From Photobacterium angustum (GTDB lineage: Bacteria > Pseudomonadota > Gammaproteobacteria > Enterobacterales > Vibrionaceae), in contig NZ_MSCJ01000001.1 in assembly GCF_002954615.1 (NCBI RefSeq), positions 1,550,001 through 1,614,000 on the forward strand: a DNA stretch of 64,000 nt. The letters run 5' to 3'. The position numbers were made by a program, and so were the translations under genes. The notes under the pieces were generated by a model. The model worked only from the letters and a program-made list of their open reading frames with translations. It had not been told where the DNA came from and ran no database searches. This document shows, in pieces, positions 46,541 to 56,373 of the stretch. The first letter of the stretch is position 1. The number at the start of each line of letters is the position of its first letter.

Positions 46541-48280
46541 TCAGTAATTGTAAGCAGAAATTAACGAACTATTTTTTCCTTGATCGCGGTCATACTTATA
46601 TATATCACTACGGTAATTCAGCAAACCTAAATCATCGACCCATGCTGTCTGATAAATTAGATCTACAGGTACATTTTTACTGTCACCCAATACTATTGTG
46701 CGCGTTTTTCTACTTCTAGATAAATTATTAAAACGCTTTTCACTACTTCCTGAATATTCCAATAGTACCCTTGCTAAACTTTTTGCTCGTTCAACTCGAA
46801 TACAACCAGAACTTAATGCACGTTCATGCTTTTTAAATAAAGATCGTGAAGCTGTATCATGTAAATAAATAGCTTGGTTATTCGGGAAATTAAATTTAAA
46901 TAATCCTAATGCATTTCGTTTTCCTGGTTTTTGTCTTAAACGATAAGGAAAACGATTCGGTGATAACAAATGATATGGAATTGAATTAATAGCTATTTTT
47001 TGCGCACTTCCCCATCCTTTTATCACTTCATAATTATGGTTTGCCAAATAATTTCGATTTCTTCTCACCTTCGGCATAATATCTCTTTTCATAATAGAAT
47101 TAGGGACATTCCAATAAGGGTTAAAGACAACTGATTGAATATCAGAATCAATCATAGGCGTTTGCCTTGAAGGGCGTCCAACAATCACTTTACTTCCCAG
47201 TACCCTTTCACCGTCAAGCCATAAATTCATATAATAACTGGGAATATTTACCACAATCCCAGTGTCAGGTTTCACAGACCATAATCGCATACGTTGTGCA
47301 TTTAGCGCCAATAGCCGAATACGCTCTTTGATATTTAATGCTAGCCATTGCTGAGTTTGCGGGCCTATTACACCGTCACTCTTTAAACCATGTCGCTCTT
47401 GAAAACGCTTTACTGCTATCACAACAGCCCCTGATAAATGTTTTCTTTTTTGAGTGCGTACTTTCTTCGCTTCTAATGCCGTCATATCTCCTAATGTTTC
47501 AAGGACAGTCACAACACCCTCAATATTTTTAACATACTGTCCAGGACGAATATTGCCTTTAAATAAAAAGACTGGCCATCGTGTATCTTTTATTTCATTA
47601 AGTTTATTTAACGCAGTAACAAGCTCTGTATATTCATTATCTAATGGTTTTAACCTAGCAATAAAGTAACGTAACCGTTGTTGTTCATGGCTTGTTAATA
47701 ATTCTTCTATAAACCCATCAGAAGGTAATGGCAGTATTGTGGGAGGTATATCACCAAATAACCATAAATTTCCTTTTTTTTGTATTCCTTCAATAAATCC
47801 CATATATGCAAATAATGTATCAGTTGCTAACACATCATAATCACGCCAATCATTATTATTTCTATAACGTTTTAAATTATGATAGCGACGGGTTAAATCA
47901 GGCGAGATTCTAGTTAGCGATAATAAGTAAAGTTGCTCTTCAAACTCAGCCATGGCAATTTGATCTTGCCAAACTTGACCATAGCCAATGGTTAAATACA
48001 ATTCAGCTAACTTATCAATATATTGAATACCTTGTACATTATTCGCAATATCTTTAACCCAGCCTTTCGCGATTTGATATTGCTGACTAACGGTATGATT
48101 ATTGCTAAATATTTCTTCATCCGATGAATTCATTAATTCAGACGTGATAATTTGCTTATCTTTTATCACTATCGTTTTATTTTCAATTTCAGAATGAGAT
48201 GGTAAATCAGATGAAGCTGTAAGATTAATAGAAAATAAGCATAATACAGAGGTGAAATACCAATACTTACAAATAGTCAT
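46541..48280 (-). CDS. ldtD: LD-transpeptidase YcbB/LdtD
   Basis: 579 residues from ATG 48280, with ggggac ahead of it. After a signal peptide (ending near residue 20) come a helical scaffold domain, a peptidoglycan-binding domain (VKRFQERHGLKSDGVIGPQTQQWL, about 290-315) and the YkuD catalytic domain, with YLHDTASRSLF and the catalytic Cys in ALSSGCIRVER. LdtD forms 3-3 cross-links in peptidoglycan in the periplasm and confers beta-lactam tolerance in E. coli. Length is in the range of the family. Confidence 0.92.
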   Translation of the reverse strand: MTICKYWYFTSVLCLFSINLTASSDLPSHSEIENKTIVIKDKQIITSELMNSSDEEIFSNNHTVSQQYQIAKGWVKDIANNVQGIQYIDKLAELYLTIGYGQVWQDQIAMAEFEEQLYLLSLTRISPDLTRRYHNLKRYRNNNDWRDYDVLATDTLFAYMGFIEGIQKKGNLWLFGDIPPTILPLPSDGFIEELLTSHEQQRLRYFIARLKPLDNEYTELVTALNKLNEIKDTRWPVFLFKGNIRPGQYVKNIEGVVTVLETLGDMTALEAKKVRTQKRKHLSGAVVIAVKRFQERHGLKSDGVIGPQTQQWLALNIKERIRLLALNAQRMRLWSVKPDTGIVVNIPSYYMNLWLDGERVLGSKVIVGRPSRQTPMIDSDIQSVVFNPYWNVPNSIMKRDIMPKVRRNRNYLANHNYEVIKGWGSAQKIAINSIPYHLLSPNRFPYRLRQKPGKRNALGLFKFNFPNNQAIYLHDTASRSLFKKHERALSSGCIRVERAKSLARVLLEYSGSSEKRFNNLSRSRKTRTIVLGDSKNVPVDLIYQTAWVDDLGLLNYRSDIYKYDRDQGKNSSLISAYNY

Positions 48281-48491
48281 AGAAGTCCCCAAGCACTACT
48301 CCGCTATTACTAATAATAGTATTTAGAGCATTAAATGTAGACGCAATTTGGTTAAAGTGAAATATATCTATAAGAATAGAAAAGAAACGGGTTGTTATTG
48401 GCAATAACGTTCGCAGATTACAAAAAACAGTGCTGTTTCTTAATACTAAGAAGAAACAGCATTTATAATTTCGCAGTAGGAAATAACCTAA

Positions 48492-49613
48492 TTAGACAGA
48501 AGACAATGCCCAATGGTTATCCCACATAATCGCACTTTGTTTTGACGTCTTTTTAAAATGGGTATCAATACTGAGTATTTTCCCAGCGCCTGAGCCAACA
48601 ATCCAATGGTTATCAAGCATTGCAACACCAGAAGCATCAACCAAAGGCTTCACCTCAACTAACTCTCGCGTTGACTGATCCCAAATACCGTAACAATTCC
48701 CTCTTGGTGAGGTTGCTAATAAATAGCCATCAATCGAACCAATACTGGCAATGTAATGATTAAACCTCAACCATTGTTCATCTTCAGCCAATAAAGAGTG
48801 TAATGCTTGCCCCCGTTGATGCGTTGCCACCAGCGGTGCGGCATGTTCAGGCTCACCACGATACTGTTGACCGCAAGCAACACCACCATTATCCATTAAG
48901 CTAAGGTGGCGAATACTTAGTCGCTTATCAGCAAGTTCGGCTTGATCAACAATCTCACCTCGGCTTTTATCTAAATACACTAATGCAGGCTGCATTGAAT
49001 CAAGGTTTAACGGTGTACGTCCTTGGGTATGCACCCCACCAACCCCCACAGCTAAGGTATTATTATCAGCCCAAATCACCTCATGAGGACCAATACCAAA
49101 ATCGCTAAACTCAGCCACTTTTGGTAAACCTTGCCTGACCTCATAGACCCCAATAATACCGCGACTGGTTGCTGACTCTCCCTCCGTTGTATACAAATAC
49201 TGACCATCATCAGAAAAAACACCATGGCCGTAAAAGTAACGATTAGGATCTGCTGCTCGTAAGCCCCACTCTGTACCTGATTTATGATCAAACACTTGAA
49301 CATATTGCCCAGGACGGCGAGAAAACACCGCTGTTAATGAGCCATTACGTTGCAACGCAATACCATGACCTCGTGCAGGTAGCATAATTTTCAGCAGTGG
49401 ATTTCCTGATAAATCAGCCACAATAGCTGCAAATTTCCCCGCTGCGGTTCGACTACAACCAATCAATTTGGGCTGACTGTGTGAATGTGCTGAAACACCA
49501 TGTCTCGCGCTAGCATCACAGCCAGTTAACGACATAAACGGTAAAGCGCTGGCTGATGAAAGTGCATAACGTAATAATTTACGCCTCAATAAATTAGTCG
49601 CCATCGGTTGCAT
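48492..49613 (-). CDS. DUF1513 exported protein
   Basis: 373 residues. The N-terminus NLLRRKLLRYALSSASALPFMSLTGC has a twin-Arg motif and a lipobox-like SLTGC, so it is exported, possibly by Tat, and perhaps lipidated. The rest is strand-rich and WD/beta-propeller-like (DGQYLYTTEGE, DNNTLAVGVGGVHTQGRTPLNLDSM), fitting DUF1513. Its gene overlaps the imelysin lipoprotein gene by 20 bases, and it is the last gene of the four-gene iron-related operon. Function unknown. Confidence 0.85.
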   Translation of the reverse strand: MQPMATNLLRRKLLRYALSSASALPFMSLTGCDASARHGVSAHSHSQPKLIGCSRTAAGKFAAIVADLSGNPLLKIMLPARGHGIALQRNGSLTAVFSRRPGQYVQVFDHKSGTEWGLRAADPNRYFYGHGVFSDDGQYLYTTEGESATSRGIIGVYEVRQGLPKVAEFSDFGIGPHEVIWADNNTLAVGVGGVHTQGRTPLNLDSMQPALVYLDKSRGEIVDQAELADKRLSIRHLSLMDNGGVACGQQYRGEPEHAAPLVATHQRGQALHSLLAEDEQWLRFNHYIASIGSIDGYLLATSPRGNCYGIWDQSTRELVEVKPLVDASGVAMLDNHWIVGSGAGKILSIDTHFKKTSKQSAIMWDNHWALSSV

Positions 49614-50691
49614 TAAACCCCATCACAATACCTAGCTCTGCCGCAACATCATCGTGTAACGCTAACTGAATATATTCCAGCCCATTAAACACATTAATTA
49701 ATTCGCGGTATCCAGCTTTTGTTTTTAGTAACGCTCCCATGCTCTTTTCTTGAGGCCAATCGGCTAACAACAGTTCAAAGCGCTGATTAATACGATTTGC
49801 GGTGATCTCATGTCCTTCATTAATCAATAAAGCATTTAGACCTTTACCATTTGCTAAATATAACTGGTGTAATGCATCAACACTCGCTTTTAAACTCACC
49901 ATTGATGTTTGTGAACGCCATGCTTCCGCTTGATATGGTTTTGGCTTACCCGGTTTACCCATTGGACGAGTCAGTTTTTTAAGAGTGTAATCAAGCTGGT
50001 TATTGAGTGCGCCTAAATATTCACCCAAAGCTAATGGCGGTGGTAATGTTTGCCATGGGTTATGTTTCCACTCTGAGACTAAAGCTGAAGCGGTTTGTAC
50101 CATATGCCCTGTTATTGCATCGGCTAACTGACAATAATTAGCCTGAGATAACTGCTTTTGCTCTTGATATAAAAACCACTCAGCAGCACCTAAACCTTGC
50201 ACAACCACACTTTGATCAGCAATGTCTTGGCTACTAAATGTTTTTTCTGACTGTAATAACTCTTTAAGCTTTCTACCTGTGGTGTTCTTTTTGTCAGGCC
50301 AAAATTGCACTTGCCAGCTTAACGCTAAAGCTTCTTCACTGCCTTTTTCTCGGCCTTGTAATGCCATCCAGCTTTGCATTGTTGTTAACCATGCATCTTG
50401 CGCCGCTTTTATAGATGCATCACTGTACTGAGTACAAATATGATTAACGCTATCATGCAGTAAACGGGTCGATTGCTGATACTTTGTTGCGGCATCCAGT
50501 GACAGATCATAAACAGGCGTAAGATTAAAACCTAACGCCTCCGTAGGTTTTACACTTTCAATCGGTGGCGTTGGTTTGGGCTCTGATTGTGAAACGTCAG
50601 TGCTATCGTCACTACAACCTGTGGTAATGATACTTAACGCCAATGTACAAACAGTAAGAGTAATCTGAGATTGGCTTGCATACTTCTTCAT
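49594..50691 (-). CDS. Imelysin-family lipoprotein
   Basis: 365 residues. Lipobox SIITTGC (Cys26) marks a lipoprotein. The imelysin fold is helical; the segment VVQGLGAAEWFLYQ aligns with the usual GxHxxE motif but has Gly in place of His (GLGAAE), so metal binding is probably changed. Other landmarks are QFWPDKKNT and the C-terminal LQLALHDDVAAELGI-like region. Imelysins are linked with iron uptake. It is the third gene of the operon, 16 bases after the di-haem gene. Confidence 0.85.
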   Translation of the reverse strand: MKKYASQSQITLTVCTLALSIITTGCSDDSTDVSQSEPKPTPPIESVKPTEALGFNLTPVYDLSLDAATKYQQSTRLLHDSVNHICTQYSDASIKAAQDAWLTTMQSWMALQGREKGSEEALALSWQVQFWPDKKNTTGRKLKELLQSEKTFSSQDIADQSVVVQGLGAAEWFLYQEQKQLSQANYCQLADAITGHMVQTASALVSEWKHNPWQTLPPPLALGEYLGALNNQLDYTLKKLTRPMGKPGKPKPYQAEAWRSQTSMVSLKASVDALHQLYLANGKGLNALLINEGHEITANRINQRFELLLADWPQEKSMGALLKTKAGYRELINVFNGLEYIQLALHDDVAAELGIVMGFNATDGD

Positions 50692-50706
50692 TACAATACC
50701 TCTCCT

Positions 50707-52155
50707 TTACAGTGAATTTAAAAACGCGACTAATGCTTGGCGATCAGATAAAGGCAGTTGCAACACTTTATCGCGGCTCATTTGTGCTTCACCGCCATGC
50801 CATAACACCGCTTCCATAACCGTTCGAGCACGCCCATCATGTAAAAAGTTAGTGTGTCCGTTCACTTCCTCGGTATAACCTAAACCCCATAACGGCGGTG
50901 TTCGCCATTCTTGCCCATTAGCTAAAAACTCAGGGCGATTATCAGCTAACCCTTCACCCATATCGTGTAATAACAAATCGGTATAAGGGTTGATAGTTTG
51001 TTCAGATAACGCTGGACGATTAGGTACGTTGGTTGTCTTAATATTCGTGCGGTGACAACTTTCACAGCCAATATCAGCAAACAGCTTTTCACCTTTCATG
51101 ACTTGAGGATCTGTAATATTTCGACGCGCAGGAACCGCTAAATGCTGCGAATAAAATTCAACAAAATTAAGTACTTTTTCCGTCACTTCATGTTTGCCAC
51201 CATTAGGCAGATCTTGGCAAATTGACTGTTTATCGCTACAGTTTTCTTGTTCAAATAACGCACTGGTTAAGCCTAAATCACCATTAAACGCAGCAGCATT
51301 TTGTTGCATTAAAGTCGGTTGCCCCGCTTTCCAACCAAAGCGTCCAATCACCGTTTTATTCGCTTGCACATCCCACACTAGGTTTAATTTTCCGCTTACG
51401 CCTCTTCCTTCATCGGCTTGTGCAGTAACAAAAGACTGCAATGTCGCCTCTGGGATATGCTCCAACAAACCCAATCCGATCATGGGTGGCGCAATACGTG
51501 CAGATAACATTACATCTTCCACCATTGGGCCATAATTGAGATCCGTAATAGTTAAATTAGGCTTACGTAGGGTTATCACCTCACCGTCAGCAAACGTCAC
51601 AGGTACATCAGTGTAGGTTAATGATATTTGCCCTTCTGGTTTAGCTTCAGGCAAGGCAAAATCTTGTAATTGGCCGCCATAAGTCGGCTCAGGAATAGTG
51701 CCACTTTTAATTAACTGTTTTTTCTGCTCATCTGTTAGTGCAGGAATACTTAAACGTACCAGCATAGAAACAGCATTAATATCGCCTTTCTCAGGTGGAT
51801 GACCACGCCCATCTTTAATGTGGCAGTTCTGACAACCATTAGTATTAAATAACGGCCCTAAACCATCACGGGCATCGGTTGTTGCTGGCGCTTGGACCCA
51901 AGGGTTACGAAAAAAACTGTTACCAACACTGAAATCTAATCGCTTAGACATTGGCAAATTACTTGAAGGCAAAGAAAAGGCATTGGCACCTGTTTTTGGC
52001 GTGGTGGTATCACCGCCAGATTTGATTTTTGCCAGTTGCTCTTGGGTATATTTTGGTTTTTGTTTTTCAGGAATAGTGGATTCTGCCAACGCAATAACAG
52101 GCAGTCCCCCTAACGACATCAACATCGTTGCTAAATACTTCATACTCACACTCAT
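50707..52155 (-). CDS. Di-haem oxidoreductase-like protein (DUF1111)
   Basis: 482 residues with a signal peptide (ALAES, cleavage near 25). Two haem c motifs, CQNCH (108-112) and CESCH (near 363-367), and the NFLHDGRARTVMEAVLWHGGEA block identify the DUF1111/DHOR family of putative di-haem 'thiol oxidoreductases'. It is probably periplasmic. Lying between two imelysin genes is the standard arrangement for this family and suggests redox handling of iron. Real activity is unknown. Confidence 0.88.
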   Translation of the reverse strand: MSVSMKYLATMLMSLGGLPVIALAESTIPEKQKPKYTQEQLAKIKSGGDTTTPKTGANAFSLPSSNLPMSKRLDFSVGNSFFRNPWVQAPATTDARDGLGPLFNTNGCQNCHIKDGRGHPPEKGDINAVSMLVRLSIPALTDEQKKQLIKSGTIPEPTYGGQLQDFALPEAKPEGQISLTYTDVPVTFADGEVITLRKPNLTITDLNYGPMVEDVMLSARIAPPMIGLGLLEHIPEATLQSFVTAQADEGRGVSGKLNLVWDVQANKTVIGRFGWKAGQPTLMQQNAAAFNGDLGLTSALFEQENCSDKQSICQDLPNGGKHEVTEKVLNFVEFYSQHLAVPARRNITDPQVMKGEKLFADIGCESCHRTNIKTTNVPNRPALSEQTINPYTDLLLHDMGEGLADNRPEFLANGQEWRTPPLWGLGYTEEVNGHTNFLHDGRARTVMEAVLWHGGEAQMSRDKVLQLPLSDRQALVAFLNSL

Positions 52156-52238
52156 AGATTCTTATTATTAAAATACGAATAAAGTCGCCCTAACTGCTGG
52201 CGACTTATTCTTTATATTTTTGTAGAGCAGTAAGTCGT

Positions 52239-53492
52239 TTAGAACTGATGATCTGCTGTATCAGGATTAAGATTACTAACACCAATAATACTTGCCGCTT
52301 TTTCAATCTCAGCCGTTTGCTGCACTAACGCCATAATAGATTTATTCACCAACGCATGGCCGGCTTTATTATCTGTAGCAATAAGCTGATCAAAGTGTTG
52401 GTTATCTTTTTCAGCTGAATCAACAAGTGTTTGTAGTTGAGCACGAGTTTTATCAAATTCAGCTTTAATTTCAGCAGCGGCTTTCTTATCTTTCGCTGCT
52501 ACTAAATCATTAATACTTGGGCCTGTTAACACTTCACCATTAGTACGGGTGTAAGTACCAGTGTAAACGTTATAGATACCTTGCTCATTGTAGTAATGCG
52601 AGTTATGGGTGTTATCTGAAAAACAATCGTGCTCGTCTTCCGTTGAATTGGCTTCTAATGCCACCTTCATACGCTCACCAGCAAGCTCACCTAATGAAAG
52701 AGAGCCCATACCAAATAGCATTTTACGCAAACCGTTATCTGCTGATTCTGCTAGTAGTTCACTACGGTAGTTCTTCGCTTCGGTTGCTGACCACTGCTTT
52801 TCCATCCATTGCAGATCGTTAATCAACAGTTGAGAAGAAGCCGTTAAATACTCAGCTCGACGATCACAGTTACCATTAGTACACGCTTCGCCTTTTACAA
52901 AATCTGTAAATTTACGATCGCCAGCGCCACTCTTAGTACCGTTAAGATCTTGTCCCCACAATAGGAACTCAATTGCGTGATAACCAGAAGCTACGTTTGC
53001 TTCAGAACCGCCTAACTCATTTAAATCAGCGATCAATTCAGGCGTGATCTTAGTTACATCAATCTCTTTATTACCCACATTCAGGGTTTTGCTTGCTACG
53101 ATATTCGCTTTTGCGCCTTCATTACCAAGCTCGTGTTGGTAATCATTCGCTACGTAATCAATTAAACCTTCATCTAACGGCCACGCATTTAGTTGCCCTT
53201 CCCAATCATCAACAATACCGTTACCAAAACGGAATACTTCAGATTGTTGATAAGGAACGCGAGAAGCTTTCCATGCGGTACGTGCTGCTGAAAGTGTTTT
53301 TTCAGAAGGATTAGCAACAAGTGCAGCAATCGCTTTATCTAAATCTTTCGCGGTCGTTAATGCATCACTATAAACACTATGAGCAAGATCAGCATAATGC
53401 GTCACCACTTCTTGTTTAGTTGCCGCTTGTGCCACTGTCGGCAACGTGAATATCGCAGCCGCAATCAAAGTGTGAGTAAATGTATTATTCAT
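52239..53492 (-). CDS. Imelysin-family iron-regulated protein (IrpA-like)
   Basis: 417 residues from ATG 53492, with aaggaag upstream; the frame runs to 53609 but the signal peptide MNNTFTHTLIAAAIFTLPTVAQA begins here. The imelysin motif GYHAIEFLLWGQD (GxHxxE) is intact. A Cys pair in GEACTNGNCDRR is characteristic of the larger imelysins. It is the first gene of the operon imelysin-DUF1111-imelysin-DUF1513. A Fur-box-like sequence lies 56-70 bases upstream, so iron repression is likely. Confidence 0.88.
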   Translation of the reverse strand: MNNTFTHTLIAAAIFTLPTVAQAATKQEVVTHYADLAHSVYSDALTTAKDLDKAIAALVANPSEKTLSAARTAWKASRVPYQQSEVFRFGNGIVDDWEGQLNAWPLDEGLIDYVANDYQHELGNEGAKANIVASKTLNVGNKEIDVTKITPELIADLNELGGSEANVASGYHAIEFLLWGQDLNGTKSGAGDRKFTDFVKGEACTNGNCDRRAEYLTASSQLLINDLQWMEKQWSATEAKNYRSELLAESADNGLRKMLFGMGSLSLGELAGERMKVALEANSTEDEHDCFSDNTHNSHYYNEQGIYNVYTGTYTRTNGEVLTGPSINDLVAAKDKKAAAEIKAEFDKTRAQLQTLVDSAEKDNQHFDQLIATDNKAGHALVNKSIMALVQQTAEIEKAASIIGVSNLNPDTADHQF

Positions 53493-53547
53493 TAAAGGTT
53501 CTTCCTTGTTGAGCGTTTCTTGATACAACCCAGAATATAAATCTAAG

Positions 53548-53562
53548 TGATAATTGTTATTA
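53548..53562. promoter_or_regulatory. Probable Fur box upstream of the imelysin operon
   Basis: TGATAATTGTTATTA matches the 7-1-7 Fur pattern TGATAAT-N-ATTATCA at 12 of 14 positions, one half perfect. It lies at promoter distance from the first imelysin gene. The gap from 53493 to 53802 holds this site and the divergent MarR promoter, and no gene. Confidence 0.6.
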
Positions 53563-53802
53563 TTAAGGCAATATATCAGATTGGTAACATTTTGAAACAC
53601 ATCAACCACATTTAATGATAATAATTTGCATTTAATTTTAAAAAAAAGCTATAAGTCGAACAGATATAACGATTATCTCGATGTAATTCACGTATAATCT
53701 TTGCTATAGCTAGCGTAATGATACATATTGCACCACTGAGATTTATTACCGCAGTGATAAATCTCAATACGTAATATGCCGCTGTAAGATTTGGAGATTT
53801 AC

Positions 53803-54306
53803 ATGGACAAGCACGAAGAAGTTCTGATCGCTCTTCGACAAATTATTCGCGCTATCGATCTGCATTCAAGAAAATTGAACAAAAACGCAGGATTGACAGG
53901 CCCTCAATTAGTTTTGATGCGAGCGATTAAAGCATCAGGTGAAGAAGTGACTATTCGTCAGCTTTCTAATAACACTAATATGAGCCAAGCAACGGCTACT
54001 ACCATTCTTGATCGACTAGAAAAACGCGGTTTAGTGGTACGTCAACGTAGCCAATTAGATAAGCGTAAAGTGCATGCTCACCTTACCGAAGATGGCTTAG
54101 CACTCCTTGAAAAAGCGCCATTGCCGCTACAAGACAGCTTTATATCTCAATACCAAGAGTTGGACGATTGGGAGCAATCACTGCTGCTGTCATCAGTACA
54201 GCGAATTTCAACCATGATGAATGCCGAGCACCTTGATGTAGCTCCCCTGCTTGAAGTAGGTAGCATTACTCAGCAAGAAAAAACCAAAAGCGAATTAGAA
54301 GAATAA
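53803..54306 (+). CDS. MarR-family regulator, CosR/EctR-like
   Basis: 167 residues from ATG 53803, with ggag at 53793. The winged helix includes TIRQLSNNTNMSQATATTILDRLEKRGLVVRQRSQLDKRK. The N-terminus HEEVLIALRQIIRAIDLHSRKLNKNAGLTGPQLVLMRAI resembles the vibrio CosR/EctR group, which represses compatible-solute genes in low salt. No ectoine or betaine genes are in this window, so targets are elsewhere or the role differs. It is divergent from the imelysin operon. Confidence 0.8.
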   Translation: MDKHEEVLIALRQIIRAIDLHSRKLNKNAGLTGPQLVLMRAIKASGEEVTIRQLSNNTNMSQATATTILDRLEKRGLVVRQRSQLDKRKVHAHLTEDGLALLEKAPLPLQDSFISQYQELDDWEQSLLLSSVQRISTMMNAEHLDVAPLLEVGSITQQEKTKSELEE

Positions 54307-54336
54307 GCATCACACGTTCGCAAATATTGAGATAAT

Positions 54337-54366
54337 AAAAAACCGATCGAATGATCGGTTTTTTAC
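54337..54366 (+). terminator. Terminator, CCGATC family copy 1
   Basis: The arms aaaaaaccgatc (54337-54348) and gatcggtttttt (54353-54364) have a gaat loop. Near-identical hairpins occur at 62118, 62849 and 63984. Confidence 0.88.
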
Positions 54367-54425
54367 TTTTGGATATTTGGGTGTCTTTACAGGTTTGGAA
54401 ACGTCCACACACCATCTATAATCTC

Positions 54426-54656
54426 TTAGCTAAGTTGATACATCCGCACAATGAACCCAGTATAAGCACTAACTACATTTTCTCTGTTTAGCCAAAACTT
54501 TCCAGCTCCCGTTTTAATAAATCTGGTATAAGCTTGTTCATTAATCGTCATTAGCGAAACATACCGCCGCCTATTTCTGATATCGAAATTTACCCCAGCA
54601 CTCACCTCAAAAAAACACCACATAAAAAGCATCATATAAAGTGTATTTCGATTCAT
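54426..54656 (-). CDS. Doubtful small ORF with hydrophobic N-terminus
   Basis: 76 residues from ATG 54656 with a hydrophobic start (TLYMMLFMWCFFEVSAG) resembling a signal or anchor and a basic remainder (NRRRYVSL). There is no clear ribosome site and no family resemblance. It is listed only because the frame is compact, has a plausible signal and lies in an otherwise empty gap; it may be spurious. Confidence 0.25.
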   Translation of the reverse strand: MNRNTLYMMLFMWCFFEVSAGVNFDIRNRRRYVSLMTINEQAYTRFIKTGAGKFWLNRENVVSAYTGFIVRMYQLS

Positions 54657-54689
54657 TCTGATCGTTGGTTGCTGTCCAATCAGAGTCAA

Positions 54690-55485
54690 CGTCCTAAATC
54701 TTTACTATTGATACCACGTCTTTTTGCTAATTCTCAATCACCATGAATGTACTTGATGGATTCTACATGTACTCACAATTCTATTGCCTTTAACAGTCAT
54801 CCCCCATTTTTAGCCAAACAATGCAATGAGTTAAGAATGATAAAAGAGAGTGACGAAAGCAGAACGTCAAGACAAACCCATGCCATATTCAATGTTGCAA
54901 TTAGGTAACAAAAAATAATATAGCCACGAATAAACGTGATCTAAATCACGTGGGTATTTTGTATTAGAAAATCATAAAGCATCGGGGCTAAAGTGCCTCA
55001 AAAAAATGATCCATATCGTGCTTTAAAACATAAATTATTAAGAAAATCATAACTAAAGAGAATGTGAGATAAATGCTTGAGTTACACAAAAGTACTTATA
55101 TAAGTAACTCAAATCTTTAAGCAATGTAAAAATTAGTGATCAACAAGGATGAAAGCTAGGAGGATTACGTTATAAAATAGGAAAAATTAATCAATGTGAC
55201 GTACAAGTTCATCAATATTTGCAACGTACATCATCATTTTGCAACAAAACGAAACATGTGTTTTACATTGCTTACTTTTGCCATTAAATTGCACTCATAA
55301 ACCTTATGAACAAAAGAAGGAAATCAGACACGGTTAATATCAATAACGAATAACAAATTTCTAAATTTTGTTTTCAACGTTAAATAATTACAAATCAACA
55401 ATAAATATTTGACAATTCTTTTAAAGCAGTCTTCTGATTTTCATTACTGGATTAAATGAAAGTAGTACAAGGTCAGGGAGGAAAA
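54690..55485. other. Long upstream region of the cyo operon
   Basis: About 800 bases without a credible gene. It holds a CRP/FNR-like palindrome (54936-54951), a hairpin with arms ttgagttac (55077-55085) and gtaactcaa (55104-55112), an isolated aggagg (55160-55165) with no good start behind it, and two ttgcaac repeats 19 bases apart (near 55216-55245). The cyoA message may have a long leader or the promoter may be far closer to the gene. Confidence 0.55.
54936..54951. promoter_or_regulatory. CRP/FNR-like palindrome upstream of cyo
   Basis: CGTGATCTAAATCACG has the CRP core GTGA-N6-TCAC, flanked by AAA on the left. It also fits an FNR-type TGAT-N4-ATCA site. Either regulator would make sense for an oxygen- or carbon-regulated terminal oxidase, although the cyoA start is 535 bases away. 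Confidence 0.5.
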
Positions 55486-56373
55486 ATGAAGATAACACGT
55501 AGCAGGAAAGTTGGGATAACGATCCTTGCAATATTATCAGTAGCACTTTTAACGTTCCTATTTACTAGCAGTAACATGGTTCTATTCGATTCAAAAGGTT
55601 CGATTGGTCAAGCCCAGTCATCACTGATCATTACATCAGTACTTTTGATGGCAATAATTATAGTCCCTGTTTTGCTGATGTCCGTGTATTTCCCTTACAA
55701 ATACCGCCACAGCAATAAAGATGCGGAATACAAACCAAACTGGGAGCACTCCACAAAAATCGAAGTGATTGTGTGGGCAGTTCCTTGCTTAATCATTCTT
55801 GCGCTTGGTTGGATCACCTATCAAACCTCATATTCTCTCGACCCGCGTAAAGAGATTGCATCTGAAGAAAAACCGTTGACTATCCAAGTTGTTGCAATGA
55901 ACTGGAAGTGGCTGTTTATCTACCCTGAACAGCAAATAGCAACAGTTAATGAGATTGCATTACCTGTTAACCGTCCAGTTAGATTCCTTGTTACATCTGA
56001 CACCACGATGAATTCATTCTTCATCCCACAACTAGGTAGCCAAGTTTACGCAATGGCTGGGATGGAAAATAGACTTCACCTTATGGCAGAAGAGAAAGGC
56101 GTTTACCGTGGCATTTCTGCGAACTATAGCGGCTTTGGTTTTACCAACATGAAGTTCAAAGCACATGCAGTAGACAATGCCGACTTTGACCAATGGGTTC
56201 AAAAAGTAAAAGCGTCCGACAAAGTATTGAACGACAGTAGTTACGACGTGTTGACAGCAAATGCTAAAGAGCAAATTAAAACAGCTCACCCTGTGACTTA
56301 TTTTGCTTCTGTCGATCCTCTTCGATTCAAAGATATCATTGAAAAACATGCGGGAGTCCAAAATGGCTTATAA
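55486..56373 (+). CDS. cyoA: Cytochrome bo3 ubiquinol oxidase subunit II
   Basis: 295 residues from ATG 55486, directly after an excellent agggagg. An N-terminal hydrophobic segment and two membrane helices (about 35-60 and 85-105) precede the periplasmic cupredoxin-like domain ([25 protein letters not shown]). The CuA ligands of cytochrome c oxidases are absent, as expected for a quinol oxidase. E. coli CyoA is a lipoprotein with a lipobox Cys; the corresponding place here reads [13 protein letters not shown] with no Cys. It is shorter at the C-terminus than E. coli CyoA. First gene of cyoABCDE; overlaps cyoB by 11 bases. Confidence 0.94.
   Translation: MKITRSRKVGITILAILSVALLTFLFTSSNMVLFDSKGSIGQAQSSLIITSVLLMAIIIVPVLLMSVYFPYKYRHSNKDAEYKPNWEHSTKIEVIVWAVPCLIILALGWITYQTSYSLDPRKEIASEEKPLTIQVVAMNWKWLFIYPEQQIATVNEIALPVNRPVRFLVTSDTTMNSFFIPQLGSQVYAMAGMENRLHLMAEEKGVYRGISANYSGFGFTNMKFKAHAVDNADFDQWVQKVKASDKVLNDSSYDVLTANAKEQIKTAHPVTYFASVDPLRFKDIIEKHAGVQNGL

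Noticed and set aside
55151..55177. Leader peptide atgaaagct... before cyo
   Set aside because: Eight codons with a weak start; noted as a possibility in the cyo upstream finding but not supportable as a feature.
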